A stretch of DNA of 64,000 bases from Eulemur rufifrons (GCF_041146395.1 NC_091008.1:5903501-5967500), one strand, 5' to 3'. Positions 27,690 through 40,827 are shown, numbered from the stretch's first letter. A program made the numbers and translations. Notes: generated by a model not told the origin, from the sequence alone.

Positions 27690-28030
27690 AGGAGTTCTCA
27701 CAGTGTGGGTCCTGGGCCGGCACGAGCAACGTCACCTGGACTTGTCAGAAATGCACACTGCCGGACTCCACTCCAGAGCCGGTGAATCGAACCTCCGGTT
27801 GGGACCCAGTGAGCTGTGGTTGAACAGCCTTCCAGGCGACCCACTGCTCCAGGGTCTGTGCCCCAGTCTGGCTGCGGATTAGCATCGGACGAGGAAGATT
27901 TAAAATGACCACACTCCAGGCCCCACCTGCGGATGTTCTGACTCACTTGGCCTGGGACGGCGCCTGTGCACTGGCGTTCTGAAAACACCCCCAGATGATT
28001 CCGACGCACAGGGTGCCAAGCACGGCTCTG
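27690..28030. mobile_element. Two adjacent MER5-like hAT elements
   Basis: The signature GACTTGTCAGAAATGCACAC, then GAGCTGTGGTTGAACAGCCT and TCCAGGCGACCCACTGCTCC, recurs in a second diverged form (AGGCCCCACCTGCGGATGTT, then CCAGATGATTCCGACGCACA). These are typical of the short nonautonomous MER5A/B DNA transposons. Confidence 0.65.
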
Positions 28031-31000
28031 CCATGACCCGTCAGCCCCGATCCCTGTTGCCACCCACCGAAGCCATTCCTGGTTTGCCTCCTGGCTCCGC
28101 CAGCTTCTGAGAGGGTGCCAAGGTCTTCCCGTTGCCCTCTGTCCACCAGAGAGTTCCGGGCATTATCCCGAACACGATACTCCGAAGACTCCTCTCTGCA
28201 AACTGCGGAAAGGTCGGGCCCCACCAGGCCCCTTTCTGCCTGGGACTCTCCCCCATCAGGGTCTTGTTCCACCTCCGCCAAATACAACTTGCTTCTTAAT
28301 CCCTTTCTTGAAGGTCAAGCCCTGCACTTGTTTCCTCCAATTATGCTCCTTCCAGCCCCTTCCCCTGAAACGGCTCCCTTCTAACCTTGACCTCTGGCCA
28401 CATCTGCACCTACCGTGCCCTGTACTGATGATCCTTGATGGTTTGTCTCGGGCTCCTGGCTAACTAACCTCCACCAGCCTGGACCTAGCAACCCGCCCAC
28501 AGGTCGTAATCCCGGGGGGAATCCTGAGCCTCCTGGAGAAAGGGAGGCTGGAGGAGCCCATGGCCAGCTACAACCAGGGACCACGGAGGTTCGCCACCCC
28601 TCATAACAACTCCCGCTTAGAGGGCTTTCCAAGTGCCGGACATCAGGCCTATCATATGTCATTTAATTTTTATTTTCCCAATTCTCCAAGGTCAAACGCC
28701 AATTTTAAGGAAGTGTCACTTTATAGTTCTGTAGTTTGTTCTCTTGAAAATGGGATAAGTATGACATTAAAATCTGAATTAAATGAGCATATGACTGGTT
28801 TTGATATCTGGAACAGGAAAATTCACCACACTGTTACTATGATATGAGCAATTAATTATTCCTTCAAAGTGAGGATCCGGGCAACACACACGTCTACCAC
28901 ATAAATATCGTGCTGACCACCGTGAGGCTCAGCCGTTTGGTGTTCAAAGTCCTCACCTCAACATTCTCAACTGCCTGAAACTGCTCCATGCGCCCCTTTT
29001 CTTTCTTCAACCTATGGTGAAATGTTTTTGGAGGAGGCACTGTGACTTCACCTGGCACAAATGCCATTGTGATCGCAAATGTACCCACGGGGACGACGTC
29101 TCAGATCTCATTAGTGATGAAAATAAACATGCATGGCACCCAGAATATGCTTCTATTAATTTCAGGATCATCAACCAAAGGAAAACACAAATTTTAAAAT
29201 TTCCTATACGACTTTTGGATTTCCAAAATAAACCTGAATACCCTAGTTTGAAAAACAATGGCCTCATCTGGCCTTCCTGGTGATTGTTAAGATCAAACGT
29301 TAAATAAAGAACGTGTATATGGTGAGTTACAATACCAAATAAACACTCAAACTGAACACAGTGTTAACAGCTCGTGTAGCATTCCTCTTGTTAACCCTGA
29401 ACACTAGTTTAGGAGCATATTACCCTTCAGCAGTAGCCTCCTAACCGGGCTACCAGCCTCCGCGCTCATCTCTCCCAACTCTTAACAGACGTTGGTTTCA
29501 TCCTAAAGCACAACTCAAACACCACCTCTGCGGCTCACGCTCCTTTCTCCGACAGTCACCCCCGTCTCAAAGTGCAGTGACTGCGAAGGCATCCTCCACA
29601 AGCTCTTCTTTTTGACCATGACATCTCACTTCCATCTAACTGCTTTCTTCGTTCCCTTCTTGTAAAAAATTATCCCTCATTGCTCCTGAGGCCGACCTCT
29701 TTCCTACGTTAGAAACTGGTGGTTCCTGGTTACGGGTTCCAGTGACTTCTCCAGAACAAAATCCACAGTCCTGCAAAGTGGTTAAGTACTTATTCACAGC
29801 TTTTGCTTGGTTACATGCTGGTTTGAAGCTAAGACAGAACAAGAAGTGCTATGTTTTTCCTGGAAGCCAAGTGATTGTATTGGAGTATATAACCAACCTG
29901 GACAGTGGCGAAGCCTTTGGACAGTTTGGGGGGGGAAAAATGGGTTATTACAAAATGCTTCCCATCAAATGACCAAAAGGCACAGATGACAAACTTGGCT
30001 TCTCAGAGGTGAGAGCTTTTGAGCTCCAGCCCCAACCCCTGCGCTCCCCTGGGGACGGACCAGAGCTCCCGTTCAGAGGCCCCCGCTGGGCACATCACTG
30101 CAGTCAACTCCTCCACTGGCCACTGCCTGCCACGGACTCAGCGTCTGCCCTGTAGCTGTCCCTGGCCCTGGCCTATGGTGGCAAACTTTTAATACCCTGC
30201 TCCCGGAGAGCTTGCACTGCTCAGACATTATCCCAGCTGATCCTGGCCCTTGGGGGGAGGCACGTCACCCCACTGTGACAATAAGCAAACTGAAGCCGAC
30301 ACGTGGCTGGGTTCTGAAGCCAGAGCTGCCTGCTCACGTGCTGCTCTTGACCCGGGACGGCACGTCAGGTCCGAGGGCGACAGTCTGAGGTGGCACCGGG
30401 CAAGGGCCAGACTCCAGAGCCCGTCGGCCGAGTGGGAGACGGAAGATATTCCTTAAGCTCTGCAAGCTGTCTCCTTATCTGCAAAACCGGAGCAAGAGGG
30501 CTGCCCGGGAAGGTTAAAGGAGTTAATACAAGCCAAACCCCCCTCACAGCGCCCGAGACACTTCACACTCATGAAATGGACACAGGAGTGACAGAGCTAT
30601 TTTTTTAAAAGCCTCAATTTGTAAATTACTTTAGGAAAACGTTCTCAAGACATCATGACTAGTTTTGTTGCCCAAAACACTTTGTGACAAACTATGTAAC
30701 AGTCAAGTTATTTTGGAACTATGAGAAATCACATTATTAGTTTGTAACGATAGGAAGAAAAAAAGGAGCCATATAACCAGCCTTTAGTCAATTACCAAGT
30801 GAATAAAATTCTGCAGAAGTCTCTCTTTGTTATTTTGGTGAGCAGACTGCCCATCCTCTCATGTGGCTGGAATGCGAGGAGGGAGGGCAACTGGAGAACA
30901 ACTGCTAAGTGTTGCCTAAAGCAACGTCAGCATTCTTGATGTGGTACGTCCGCCCCCGGCATTTCAGAGTGGATTTGTGCTCAACACACTCCAACACATG

Positions 31001-31490
31001 AATGTGTCTTACGTCTTTTAGCAAAGAGGCTGTGGACAAGGCCAGGGGCATGGGGACCCCGTGTCTGTGCCCATCTGTGAGGGCACACGTGTGCGTCAGG
31101 TGAAAGACGGGCACGGACACACAGAGTTCACTCACTGTCCTCCAACACGGGTTTCTTCCCTGTCACGTGGAGTCCACTAAGACACCCAGCTTCTCAACCA
31201 CTGTAAGAGATCAGCTCTTAGGGATCAGCAAGAGCATTTACTGTTCAGGTTTATTAGGTACAAATAATCACGATCATCAATTTTTAGAGCAGGAAGATAC
31301 CCCAGAAATCATCCAGTGTGGTGGCTTTCAAACACTTTTAAGTCATGAAGTGGTTTTCCGTGGGCATGCATACAGGAGACCAGTATGTAAAACCAAAGTC
31401 AGAGAAGGAGGGTAGTCTGGGAACCACCAAGGAGATTCATGGAACCCCGGAAGTCCATCAGAGCATGGTGTAAAAACCTCTGATCTATTT
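28031..31490. other. HADH intron 1: 28.0-31.5 kb
   Basis: No gene was recognised. Bases about 29490-29660 have the CT-rich, CCACCTC-type composition of an L2 3' end. Short open frames have no family features. Confidence 0.4.
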
Positions 31491-31494
31491 GCAC

Positions 31495-32198
31495 TCATTA
31501 GGATGGCTATTACAAAAAACAAAACAAAAGAAAGTGTTGACAAGGATATGGAGAAATAGGCATCCTTGTGCATTGCTTATGGGATGGTAAAATGGTATAT
31601 CTGCTATGGAAAAGAGTAAGGCAATTCCTCAAAAAATTACAAATAGAATTACCGTATAATCCAGCAATTCTATTCCTAAGAATATACCCAAAAGTATGAA
31701 AAGCAAGCACTTGAACAGGTATTTGTATGCCCATGTTCAAGCAGCATTATTCACAATAACCAAAAGATGGTGGATGAATGGATAAACAAAATGCGGTCTA
31801 CACATACAATGGAAATATTAGTCAGCTTAAAAGGGAAGGAAATTCTGGTACACGCTACAACATAGAGGAACCTTGAAGATACTTTGCCAAGTGAAATAAG
31901 CCAGTCACAAAAGGTCAAATTTGTATGATTCCACATACACGAAGTACCTAGAGCAGCTAAAGTCATAGAGACAGGAAGCGGAAGAGCAGTTGCCCGGGGC
32001 TGGGGATAAGAGGGAACAGGAGTGACTGTTTAATGGCTACAGAGTTTCACGTTTGCGAGACCAAAAGAGCTCTGGAGATGAATGCTGGTGATGGCTAGGA
32101 ATGTACTTAATGCCACTGAATTGTATTCTGAAAAATGGTTAAGATGTAACGTTTTATGTTATGTGTCTTTTACCACAATTAAAAAAAACCACACAGGG
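31495..32198 (+). mobile_element. L1M 3' fragment
   Basis: ORF2 end and 3' UTR of an old L1: GATATGGAGAAATAGGCATC, TTCACAATAACCAAAAGATG, TAAGCCAGTCACAAAAGGTC, then AATGCCACTGAATTGTATTC and a poly(A)-like end. Confidence 0.85.
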
Positions 32199-32366
32199 GG
32201 CCAGGCGCGGTGGCTCATGCCTGTCATCTTAGCACTCTGGGAGGCCGAGGCAGGAGGATCGCTTGAGGTCAGGAGTTCAAGATCAGCCTGAGCAAGAGTG
32301 AGACCCCGTCTCTACTTAAAAAAAAAAAAAAGAAAAGAAAAAGAAAGAAAGAAAGAAAGAAAGAAA
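32199..32366 (+). mobile_element. Alu left-arm monomer with a GAAA-rich tail
   Basis: Only the left arm of an Alu (GGCCAGGCGCGGTGGCTCAT to GTCTCTACT) is present. It is followed by A14 and a (GAAA)n tract. It abuts the tail of the L1M. Confidence 0.85.
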
Positions 32367-32439
32367 AATTAAAAATGATTCGCCAAAGGTAAGACGCATA
32401 CAGGCACTAGTGTTCCCTCTGAAAACTAACTCTGAGAAA

Positions 32440-32740
32440 GGTGCTTCCGTCTGAGTCACTCACTCCATCAAGCCCTTCGGTGGCTCCCCAAGATCACAGC
32501 ATGAACTTCAGTTCTGCACACGGCACGCAAGGCCCTAAGGATCAGGACCCACCTCCTCCTGGACACGGCTCACGGCTGCCTGAAGCGTGACACTCCACCA
32601 CCCACAGGCCTTGTGGCTCCCACATCCGCCCCTCACGTCCCCCTCACCCCCAGCCCTTCACTTGGTCTCACCTTCTCCCCGGCATCGGCTCATTAACTAA
32701 GCCCGAGTACCCCTTCCAGATGATCCTCTCGGCCCCTAGC
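32440..32740. repeat. L2-like fragment
   Basis: The order CCCTTCGGTGGCTCCCC, CACGCAAGGCCCTAAGGATC, then CACTTGGTCTCACCTTCTCC is that of a LINE2 3' end. Confidence 0.55.
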
Positions 32741-34369
32741 CGTGGTTTCCCTGCGCTGCTGTGGTGTCTCTGCGCATGCTCACACTGCACCTACCGGCTG
32801 TGCGGTGCCCATCTGTACCCCTCTCCCGAGGCTCCCGACTACATGGGGTTCATCTTTGTACGCTGAGAACCTACACCCTGTTTGGCTGTGGTGGGCCCCC
32901 AGGGAATGGTGACAGGCACATCTGGTGAAAAAGTCAAATGAGATCTGGTGGCTCTTGCCATTGGTGTAGCTGAGAGCCTCTCCTGATGATGGGGAAATAA
33001 TTCTATTATTGAGCGCCTTTATTTAGAAAAGAATTGCATGGATCTTGGATAACACTCACTCTTCTTGAATCATGCAGTGATACCACCCAAGGTACTGCCA
33101 AGCTTCTGGGACGGAGATGGCAGTGGAGGGGTGAGCTACAAAAGGAGAAAGGCCTCTTTTTCTCCTCCCATAGACATCTGTTATTTTTACAGAAAATGAC
33201 AAGGACTCTTCCTGGCGCTTTAACTTGAGTGACCATAATTTAAATCAATGCAATGAGAACTCACTTTATAATACAGTGACCAACAAACTGTAAGACCTTG
33301 ATGCCAAGCAGTGTGCAATGGAAAAAAAAAACTTATTTGAAGGCTATGTCCTCAGCTCCAAGACTTTTCTAGGCCTGGGGGAAGGCAGGCTTAGCCAGAG
33401 AGGAAATATTTTTAGACAAGGGTGCTTCAGAGCTGTAAAAATAGGCCAAGTGAACAGCACACGGGTTAAAGCCCTTGAGTACTCTGGCCACAGGACCAGG
33501 CAAACGTGCCAAGCAGAAGCATGCTGGATTTATATATTAAACATATTTGCAAACGTATCACCAGACTTGAAGCAGCTTCTCTGAAGCCCAGCGTGAGTGG
33601 TCAATCTGCGAGAGCCACATCAGCTGGCCCAGGGAACGGTCTCCCTCCCACGCCCCCTCCGCAGCAGTTCCGCTGGACGTCCCACCAGCGCCTACATCAC
33701 AGGGGGGCTGCATTTCATCAACATCACATTTGGAATCTCTGAAAAATCCCAAAGCTATGCAGACTATCTACGACACCCCAATTTTTATTTCCTCCAGATT
33801 CCCAGAATAAGAAGACGAAGACTGTGTTCCCTGAGCATGACCATGGCCCGGAGGCTGCTGTGCCTTCACGTGAAGGCCTGCCCTTGTGGATTCTTGTGGT
33901 TAGATCCAGAGAGGAAAAAAGTCGTAAATCAGTTGCATCTCCCAGAGCCGGCAATTCTGGGTTTATGATTACCTCTGGTTGTGCAATATCGTGAACTCTG
34001 CCATCAGAACAAGCTGTCCTCACTAACTTCAACAATCAGCAGAAGGCATTCTATTCAGGCTCTCCACAACCACTGTCAACAGCTGGTTTGTTCTTAAAAC
34101 AATAAATTAATTGGCTGGCCTCCTCTATCAGACTTCGATGTTTGTATTTCAAAAAGTATTGCTAAAAAGCCAAGAAAATATGCCCCTGTTTTTAGACTAA
34201 AAGTCTATTGGACATATAATTATTTTTAATTCAATAAGCATCCAGGCTTAGTAACGTAGAGGAAATAACTTTTCTTCCAGGCCTTCCACCCACAGATTCT
34301 GAAAAGGGGAAGGGCCAAGCAAACGTGCCAACAGCAACAACCAAGTCTTAGTTATGTTTAAGAATCCCT
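32741..34369. other. HADH intron 1: 32.7-34.4 kb, nothing recognised
   Basis: No supported gene or repeat. Short open frames on both strands overlap and lack recognisable motifs. Confidence 0.4.
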
Positions 34370-34484
34370 GGCTGGGCGCGGTGGCTCACGCCTGTAATCC
34401 TAGCACTCTGGTGAGGCCGAGGTGGGAGGATCGCTCGAGGTCAGGAGTTCAAGACCAGCCTGAGCAAGAGCGAGACCCCATCTC

Positions 34485-34517
<33 letters not shown>

Positions 34518-34710
34518 AAGAAAAATTAGCCAGGTGTGGTGGCGCCCACCTGTAGTCCTGGCTACTGGGGAGGCTGAGGCAAGAGGATCGCTAGAGTCCG
34601 GGAGTTTGAAGTTGCTGTGAGTTAGGCTGATGCCACTGCACTCTACCCCTCTACCCAGGGCAACAAAGTAAGACTATGTCTCAAAAAAATAAAAATTAAA
34701 AAATAAAGAA
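34370..34710 (+). mobile_element. Alu (older type, A-rich linker)
   Basis: A dimeric Alu with a 27-base A run between the arms and no TATATGGACA-type insertion. The flanks AAGAATCCCT (34360-34369) and AAGCATCCCT (34711-34720) are a likely target duplication. Confidence 0.9.
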
Positions 34711-35652
34711 AAGCATCCCTGAGATATTGCCATGATGGACACTTTCTGGGTAGAGAGTTACAAATCCAAACTGTTCTCGAGGAAGAATGATATGGCAATG
34801 TTTGTTATGATGAGCAATTTTTTTCTTTTAGCTATTGCTGGAAGGATCAACAACAATTCAGGTTTCATGTCTAGTCCAGGAACTATAAAGGAGAGAGCAG
34901 AGCAAAGAGCCCTCCTCAGAGACGAAGGTTCCAGAGCCTTTTCCAGAACAGAGGAGACACTGACCAGGACCCCTCTGCAGAGAACCTATGGCTGAAGAAT
35001 GACAACAGCAGTAACAGGAGGAGGAAACTCTTTGGGAAAAGATGGAAGGGGGAGAAGGAGGGAACATAATGAATGAATGAATGAAGTCTTGGCAGGTGAG
35101 TTTGAGTCTACCATGGGCAGAAAGATGGCGGCACGGCACCCAGATGGAGATGATCACAGATGACTCTCGCCTTTGAATGTAGAGGAGACGTCAGCCTGGT
35201 ACCTGCCGATTCCAGATATCCAGGATTCCCTCATCCATGGATGCCACACTCCTCTCCACAAGACAGCACGGGCCAGAGGGGGAGGCAAAGCTGTGGTTAT
35301 CTCAGCTTCAGGGATCCCCAGACAGCAGAACAGAAGAGAGACCCAAGTTCTGGCCCCAGCTCCACCTCTGACCCTTGACCCCAAGTACCATGTCTGCAGG
35401 GCTCACTATTATACTATGAAATGACAGACATCAAAATGCTTTGAACAGAATAAGATGTCATTCGTGGGGAGGTTTTTTTTTATGTGCCCGGCTCTGCTCA
35501 AAATGCTTTACGAGCATGAATTCACCGCAATGCCCAGACAGCCCCCACCGCACGCCAAGCTCCACAGCGACAGCCCCAGCCCCAGCCCCGGGGCAAGCGA
35601 GAGCCAGGCGGGCACTGGGTGGCTCTGTGCCTCACCGAGGAAAAATAACTCA

Positions 35653-36345
35653 ATGTGGGCAGAGGAGATCCCGAGAGGCAAAACGTCATCATCTGCCTTC
35701 TTCATGCAAACTTGTGGGGAGGAGCACAAGAACACTTAGATGCTTCATTCAACTCATCAGTCTTGTAAGAAGTGCTCAGAGAGGTGGGAGACCACGTCTG
35801 CTAAAGGGAAAAGGAAAATTTGAAGACATGACAAAGGCGGACAAGGCTGATTATGAAAGAGAAACGAAAACCTAAATCCCTCCTAAAGGGGAAGCAAAAA
35901 TGAAGTTCAAGGATCCCAGTGCGCCCAAGAGGCCTTCTTTGGCCTTTTGCTCTGTTCTGAGTGTCACCCCCAAAGCAAAGGAGAACACCCCGGCCTGTGC
36001 ACTGGTGATGTGCCAAGGAGAGAGAGGTGGAAGGAACCTCAGCAGACGACAGGCAGCCTGGTCAAAAGAAGGCTGCAGAGCTGAAGGAAAAATAGGAAAA
36101 GGGCATTGCTGCACTCTGGGCTAAAGGAAAGCCTGATGCAGCAACAAAAAAAAAAAAAACAAAACAAGTCGTTAAGGCTGGAAAAAAGCAAGAAAAAGGA
36201 GGAAGAGGAGGCAGATGAAGAATATGAAGATTCATGACCATAGAAATGCACACAGCTAGTAGCTTCTTCCTTTCTTTCTTTTTTCTTCCTTTATAAAGCA
36301 AAACAACTGTGCCCTGTTCAAGGTTCATTTAATGCTATAAGCTTC
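35653..36345 (+). pseudogene. HMGB1: HMGB1 processed pseudogene
   Basis: This is an intronless, degraded copy of the high-mobility-group B1 mRNA in HADH intron 1, opposite in strand to the gene. It starts at an ATG preceded by AAAAATAACT, which matches the end of the HMGB1 5' UTR. Box A is recognisable (SSSAFFMQTCGEEHK, then KKCSERW and KGKFEDMTKADKADYERETK). The linker and box B start (IPPKGEAKMKFKDPSAPKRP) follow an in-frame stop. Later parts (GKPDAA-like, then a Lys-rich and Glu-rich tail) appear in shifted frames. The stop equivalent is at about 36235. HMGB1 is favoured over HMGB2 or HMGB3 by the KADKxxYEREMKTYIPPKGE-type segment. There are at least two stops and several frameshifts, so it is not functional as protein. 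Confidence 0.88.
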
Positions 36346-38700
36346 TTTGCTGGCCTAAGTATCCGGTGAAGACAAATTGGTAATCAAAACCAAGCCAGGA
36401 GTGTACAATAGGCAAACACATAAAACAAATTAACTCACTTACATATTAACCTGCGGCGTAAGGGATTTCTTAAAAATTTAAAACAAACAAAAGAAATGAC
36501 AAGCAAAGTAGATACTCTGGGAAAATTACACACATACAAATGACCTGTGCTCTGATCAAATGTAATTAACCGTGGACCTCACTCGTCTTAAATTGCTTAA
36601 TTGCTTGAGAAACGCATCTGCCTCCCACAAAATCTATTTAAATTTTTTCAACCTGCTCAGCACAAACTAGAACACATGTTTAAAATGATGCATTTAAAAA
36701 AATGAAAACTGTAAGCAGAACTAGACCTTGATTAACCTTAAAACTGCTTCAGAAAGTTCAAGAGAATGAAGCTAAATGTGACTTAGCATAACCTAGAAGC
36801 TAGGCTGTGCTTTTCCTTTTATGGCTTTACTAAGAGTTAACAGCAAAACGGTGGGTAGGATAAAAAGAGCCGTCTCTCTTCTGAGAGGTCCCTGTAGTAT
36901 TGGCTGGTCTTTGCATTCACGATTAAGCAAGATGGAACAGGAAATCCTGACCAATATTCTCCATCTGAGTATCAGAGGACTACCTCAGCAGCAACAATCA
37001 GGGGTGGGAGGGCACATGAGAGGAAAAGGGCAAAAGGACAAGGACAACTGCGATGAAGACAATAATCCTAAAGGCAACTAACATTCCGAGAGCTCTTATT
37101 ATGTGCCAGACATTGCTAAGTGCTTGACATGTGCTAATTCACTCTCTCCTCTCCCTATGAGGACAGTACTAGTATTAGTCCTACTTTAGCAATTAGGGAC
37201 CCAATGCACCGAGGTAAAGTAAGTTTTCCGTGTCAACACAGCCAGCTTGTGGCAGAGGCAGCGTGCAGGCCATCCGTCTCCCTACAGCGACGTGGGGCCC
37301 CCATCTGTACTCAAAACACATCCATTAGCCAGCGGCACTCAACAAGCAAAACAGACTTCCCCGGTGCCAAAAGCTGTCGGTCAAGGAGCATAAAGAATGA
37401 GGCAACACTGCCTGGGACCGCAGGCTACTGGGTAGAGTGCAACGGGTCAGCTAAACCACTGAAAACACTGCACACAGAGATACTTTGGGGAAACGATGGT
37501 TTCCCTCCAGAGGATTAGAGTTGTCACCTAAAGTAACTGAGGTTGTCCTAAACGCTGTTACAGAGGATGGAACGACTGTTCACTATGTAGACTTCTGATC
37601 TTTATTACCTTTCCAAATGACATGTTTCCAGCCCAAGGGGTAAACAGCTCTCTATTTCCGCCTACAAGTCTCAAAAGGCATTCCCTGGTCCAACTCCTCA
37701 AGGATTTGATGGTCAAGTTTGTGTTCCCCATCAAAGTCAACCATTTCTACGCCCTTTCCTCCCAGGTAAAATCTCCAGTACTATATCCACAATTTTAGAT
37801 GCTGCCTCTGCCTTTTCACGCAGCACGACGTACTTTTTTGGCCAGTGACGGACACAGCACTCCAAGAACCGAGCATCCTGACTTTGTACAAAAGTTGAGG
37901 TCATGCTTTCTACTTAGTTTCTAATCCTCTTCAACTGCTATCTTCAAGGACACCATTCACAAGCCTTTCGGGACCCATTTGCTATGCTGTTACTGGAAGT
38001 TTAGGGCCCTAACATATTGTTACTAAGATGTTGTTTAAATGTTTCAAACAAATACATTGTTTTATTCCTTCCCACAACAAATCTCACTCTCACAGCCTTG
38101 GGAGATTTTGATGCAGCCCCGGGATACAAGTGCACTCAAACTAAATTTTCTCTTGAGTATAAGGTTGGCACTTTTAGGGTAAAGGGACTTACTCCTCCTA
38201 TCCCACATACAACACAGATTTTGGGGATACCACATCCTAGCAGCCAGGGCACCCACACAATAAAAAGGGCGACATCATGTCCAAAAACAAGGTCTCAGAA
38301 GAAATGGGAGACTGAGAAGTCAGAAGGATAAAACATTCCGGAAATACAGATTTCAGGATAAAATGCAATTAAGTTAATATGCTGTAAAAAATATGCAGGG
38401 AGGGGAAAATTAAGATATGTAATACTAATAGTAAAACTTTTTTTTTTTTTTGTAAGCAAGCATGGAAGTGTGACTTGGTTGGAAACAGACACAGAAAAAT
38501 TAAACTCACTCATGAATGTGGTCACTTAAATATGCTTCCCAGGAAACATTAAATGACCGCAACTGCCACCCGCCCCCCCGACAATGCAAGTTGCAAAAAG
38601 GACTGAAATGTTAAGAATATAATCAGCCAGGATATGAAAATCATGGTTCTCCAACGTGAGCTGGAATGTAACCGTTAAAGTGAAGTAAGTACAAGCATTA
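36346..38700. other. HADH intron 1: 36.3-38.7 kb
   Basis: A MIR is at about 37080-37265. Otherwise AT-rich sequence with no recognised gene, a T13 run at 38438 and a C-rich run at 38570. Confidence 0.45.
37080..37265 (+). repeat. MIR element
   Basis: CTCTTATTATGTGCCAGACA, then CTAAGTGCTTGACATGTGCT and CTCTCCCTATGAGGACAGTA, then CAACACAGCCAGCTTGTGGC, in MIR order. Confidence 0.8.
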
Positions 38701-38872
38701 CAGTATCCGAGTAACACCTGCACAACTGACCCTGAAGCACGGCGCTGGCGAGCGGTGCAAAGCTGTGCAGACGCCCGAGATGAGCGACTGCAGCTGGGCC
38801 CCGGGCCGCTCTCCCTCCCCCTTCCCCCGCTCAGCACCAAAACCGCGCGCGGAACTCTGCACGGAGGGCACT

Positions 38873-38885
38873 ACGTCAAAGGTCA
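38873..38885 (+). promoter_or_regulatory. DR1 nuclear-receptor motif (PPAR/RXR or HNF4 type) in HADH intron 1
   Basis: ACGTCA-A-AGGTCA is a direct repeat with one-base spacing and differs from the ideal DR1 at one base. It is preceded by ACT, which agrees with the 5' extension preferred by PPAR. It lies about 640 bp downstream of the start codon, within the CpG-rich region. HADH belongs to the beta-oxidation gene set that PPARalpha and HNF4A regulate, which makes the site plausible. Binding has not been shown here. Confidence 0.45.
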
Positions 38886-39257
38886 AAGTTGCCTGCGCGG
38901 CCCCAGGCGGCGTCCGCGGACCTCAGCAAGCCGGGATTCGGCGACTTTACAGAGTGCTACAAAAGTGCTATCTAGGACTCTTTGCAACGCAGCGAGCGAA
39001 AGTAACCAGGGGGAGAGGGAGGGGACAGTTTAGGCGAGGAAACCACTCCGACGGAGAATGCAGAATTGTCATACAAAATAACTGACACATCAAAAAAAGC
39101 CAATGGCAGCCCAGGTCTCAGTCGGAGCCAAGCCGCGAGCCCCAACGTCAAGCCTGGACCCTGTGCACACTGTCTTTTCTTGCACGCCCGGTTCCGAAGT
39201 GCATTCACCGACGCTCTCCAGGGACCCTTCGTCGGGCCTGCGACGGCCAGAACTTTA

Positions 39258-39730
<473 letters not shown>

Positions 39731-39857
39731 GGGCGCCGCGTTCGAACGTCTGAGCGCGACGTACGGAGCCAAATGGGCAACGCGGGCCGCTGCTTTTCGC
39801 CGCGGGCCTGGGTCCGGCTGCAGCAGCGGGACCCCGAGACTCGAGTTCCGGTGTTGG

Positions 39858-39863
39858 GTAAGT
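39858..39863 (+). promoter_or_regulatory. Strong plus-strand 5' splice site beside the HADH promoter
   Basis: The bases GG followed by GTAAGT on the plus strand match the U1 donor consensus closely. They lie about 330 bp upstream of the HADH ATG and on the opposite strand. CpG-island promoters often fire in both directions, so this could be the first donor of a divergent noncoding transcript. No downstream exon can be identified from sequence alone. Confidence 0.25.
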
Positions 39864-39897
39864 CCAAGTCCTTATTTTGAAAAGCTCCCGCCGCCTT

Positions 39898-39941
39898 GTT
39901 GTATGCATTGCGCGGTGTTGTTGTATGCATTGCGCGGTGTT
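39898..39941. repeat. Perfect 22-bp tandem duplication upstream of HADH
   Basis: Two exact, adjacent copies of a 22-base unit, each containing ATGCATTGCGCGGTG, lie about 375-415 bp upstream of the HADH start codon. Perfect identity suggests a recent slippage or duplication event. Confidence 0.9.
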
Positions 39942-40446
39942 GATTTGGTGAATGCTCTCCTTTGATGCTCGTGCATTCCTGTGGCGTAGAATAAATACGT
40001 GCCTCTCGGCTGTGGTGGTAATGGACCCAAGAGGTACACCCTTGGTTGATGTCACCAAATAATCCACTCTAGGAATTACTTTCACCTGTCACTGTTGCTC
40101 GTTAAGTGGGGGAAAAAACTTAGACTGCTAACAGCCAAAACGGATGTCCAGTGATCCATGAATTAAACATCAGGCCCAGAAAAAAGAAGCGGAGAGATGA
40201 CTTTTAGTTGTGCATTTCAGTATTGGGCACCTATCCATGCGGTGTACATACGGACGGTTTAAGGTCCAAAGAACAACCTCTGTGGAGCAACTGATAATAC
40301 CAGAAAGCAGGGGAAAGGACTGTCTTTCCGAATAATAGAAAGCTTGATACCAGCCAGCTCAATCTTTTCACTCGTGCGCACTTTCTAGTTACTGTGCCTT
40401 AGTGATACAGACTTTTTGTTAATGTATTTACTTTATTTTTAATCGT

Positions 40447-40827
40447 TGTTCAAAGAAAACCTTAAATTTAGCAGAGTTTATTTGAGGAAAGAAATGATTT
40501 GTGAATCAGACAGCAACCTGAACCACAAAAGGTTCAGAGAGCTTCACTCAGCAACAGTGGGCGGGCAGTAGTTACAGACAGAAAAAGCAAATGACGCTGG
40601 GAAATGCCCTGATTGGGTTAAGGTTCCCATGTGCCTCATTTGGACATAACTGAGCAGTTTGCAGCTGGTGATTAGCTGAAAGCTCGGCTGTTGTGATGGA
40701 GACTCAGCTACTTGTTACAAGAACAAAATCAGATGAGACTGCAGTTTATTTACATATTAAGGTAGGTTACAGTTGGAGTTGACTGTGTAGGGAGGCAGCT
40801 TTAAGCCAAATTTAATTTAATTTAACA
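40447..40827 (-). mobile_element. 3' LTR of a class I endogenous retrovirus
   Basis: A 381-bp block begins TG and ends CA on either strand, with TGTT/AACA inverted ends. On the minus strand it is directly preceded by a polypurine tract (AAAAGGGGG at about 40843-40835), the plus-strand primer site that defines the left edge of a 3' LTR. The LTR contains AATAAA on the minus strand. It has no coding function. The exact family was not determined. Confidence 0.7.

Noticed and set aside
35441..36124. HMG-box open frames as an expressed gene
   Set aside because: Box A and box B are in different frames with internal stops. It is a processed pseudogene.
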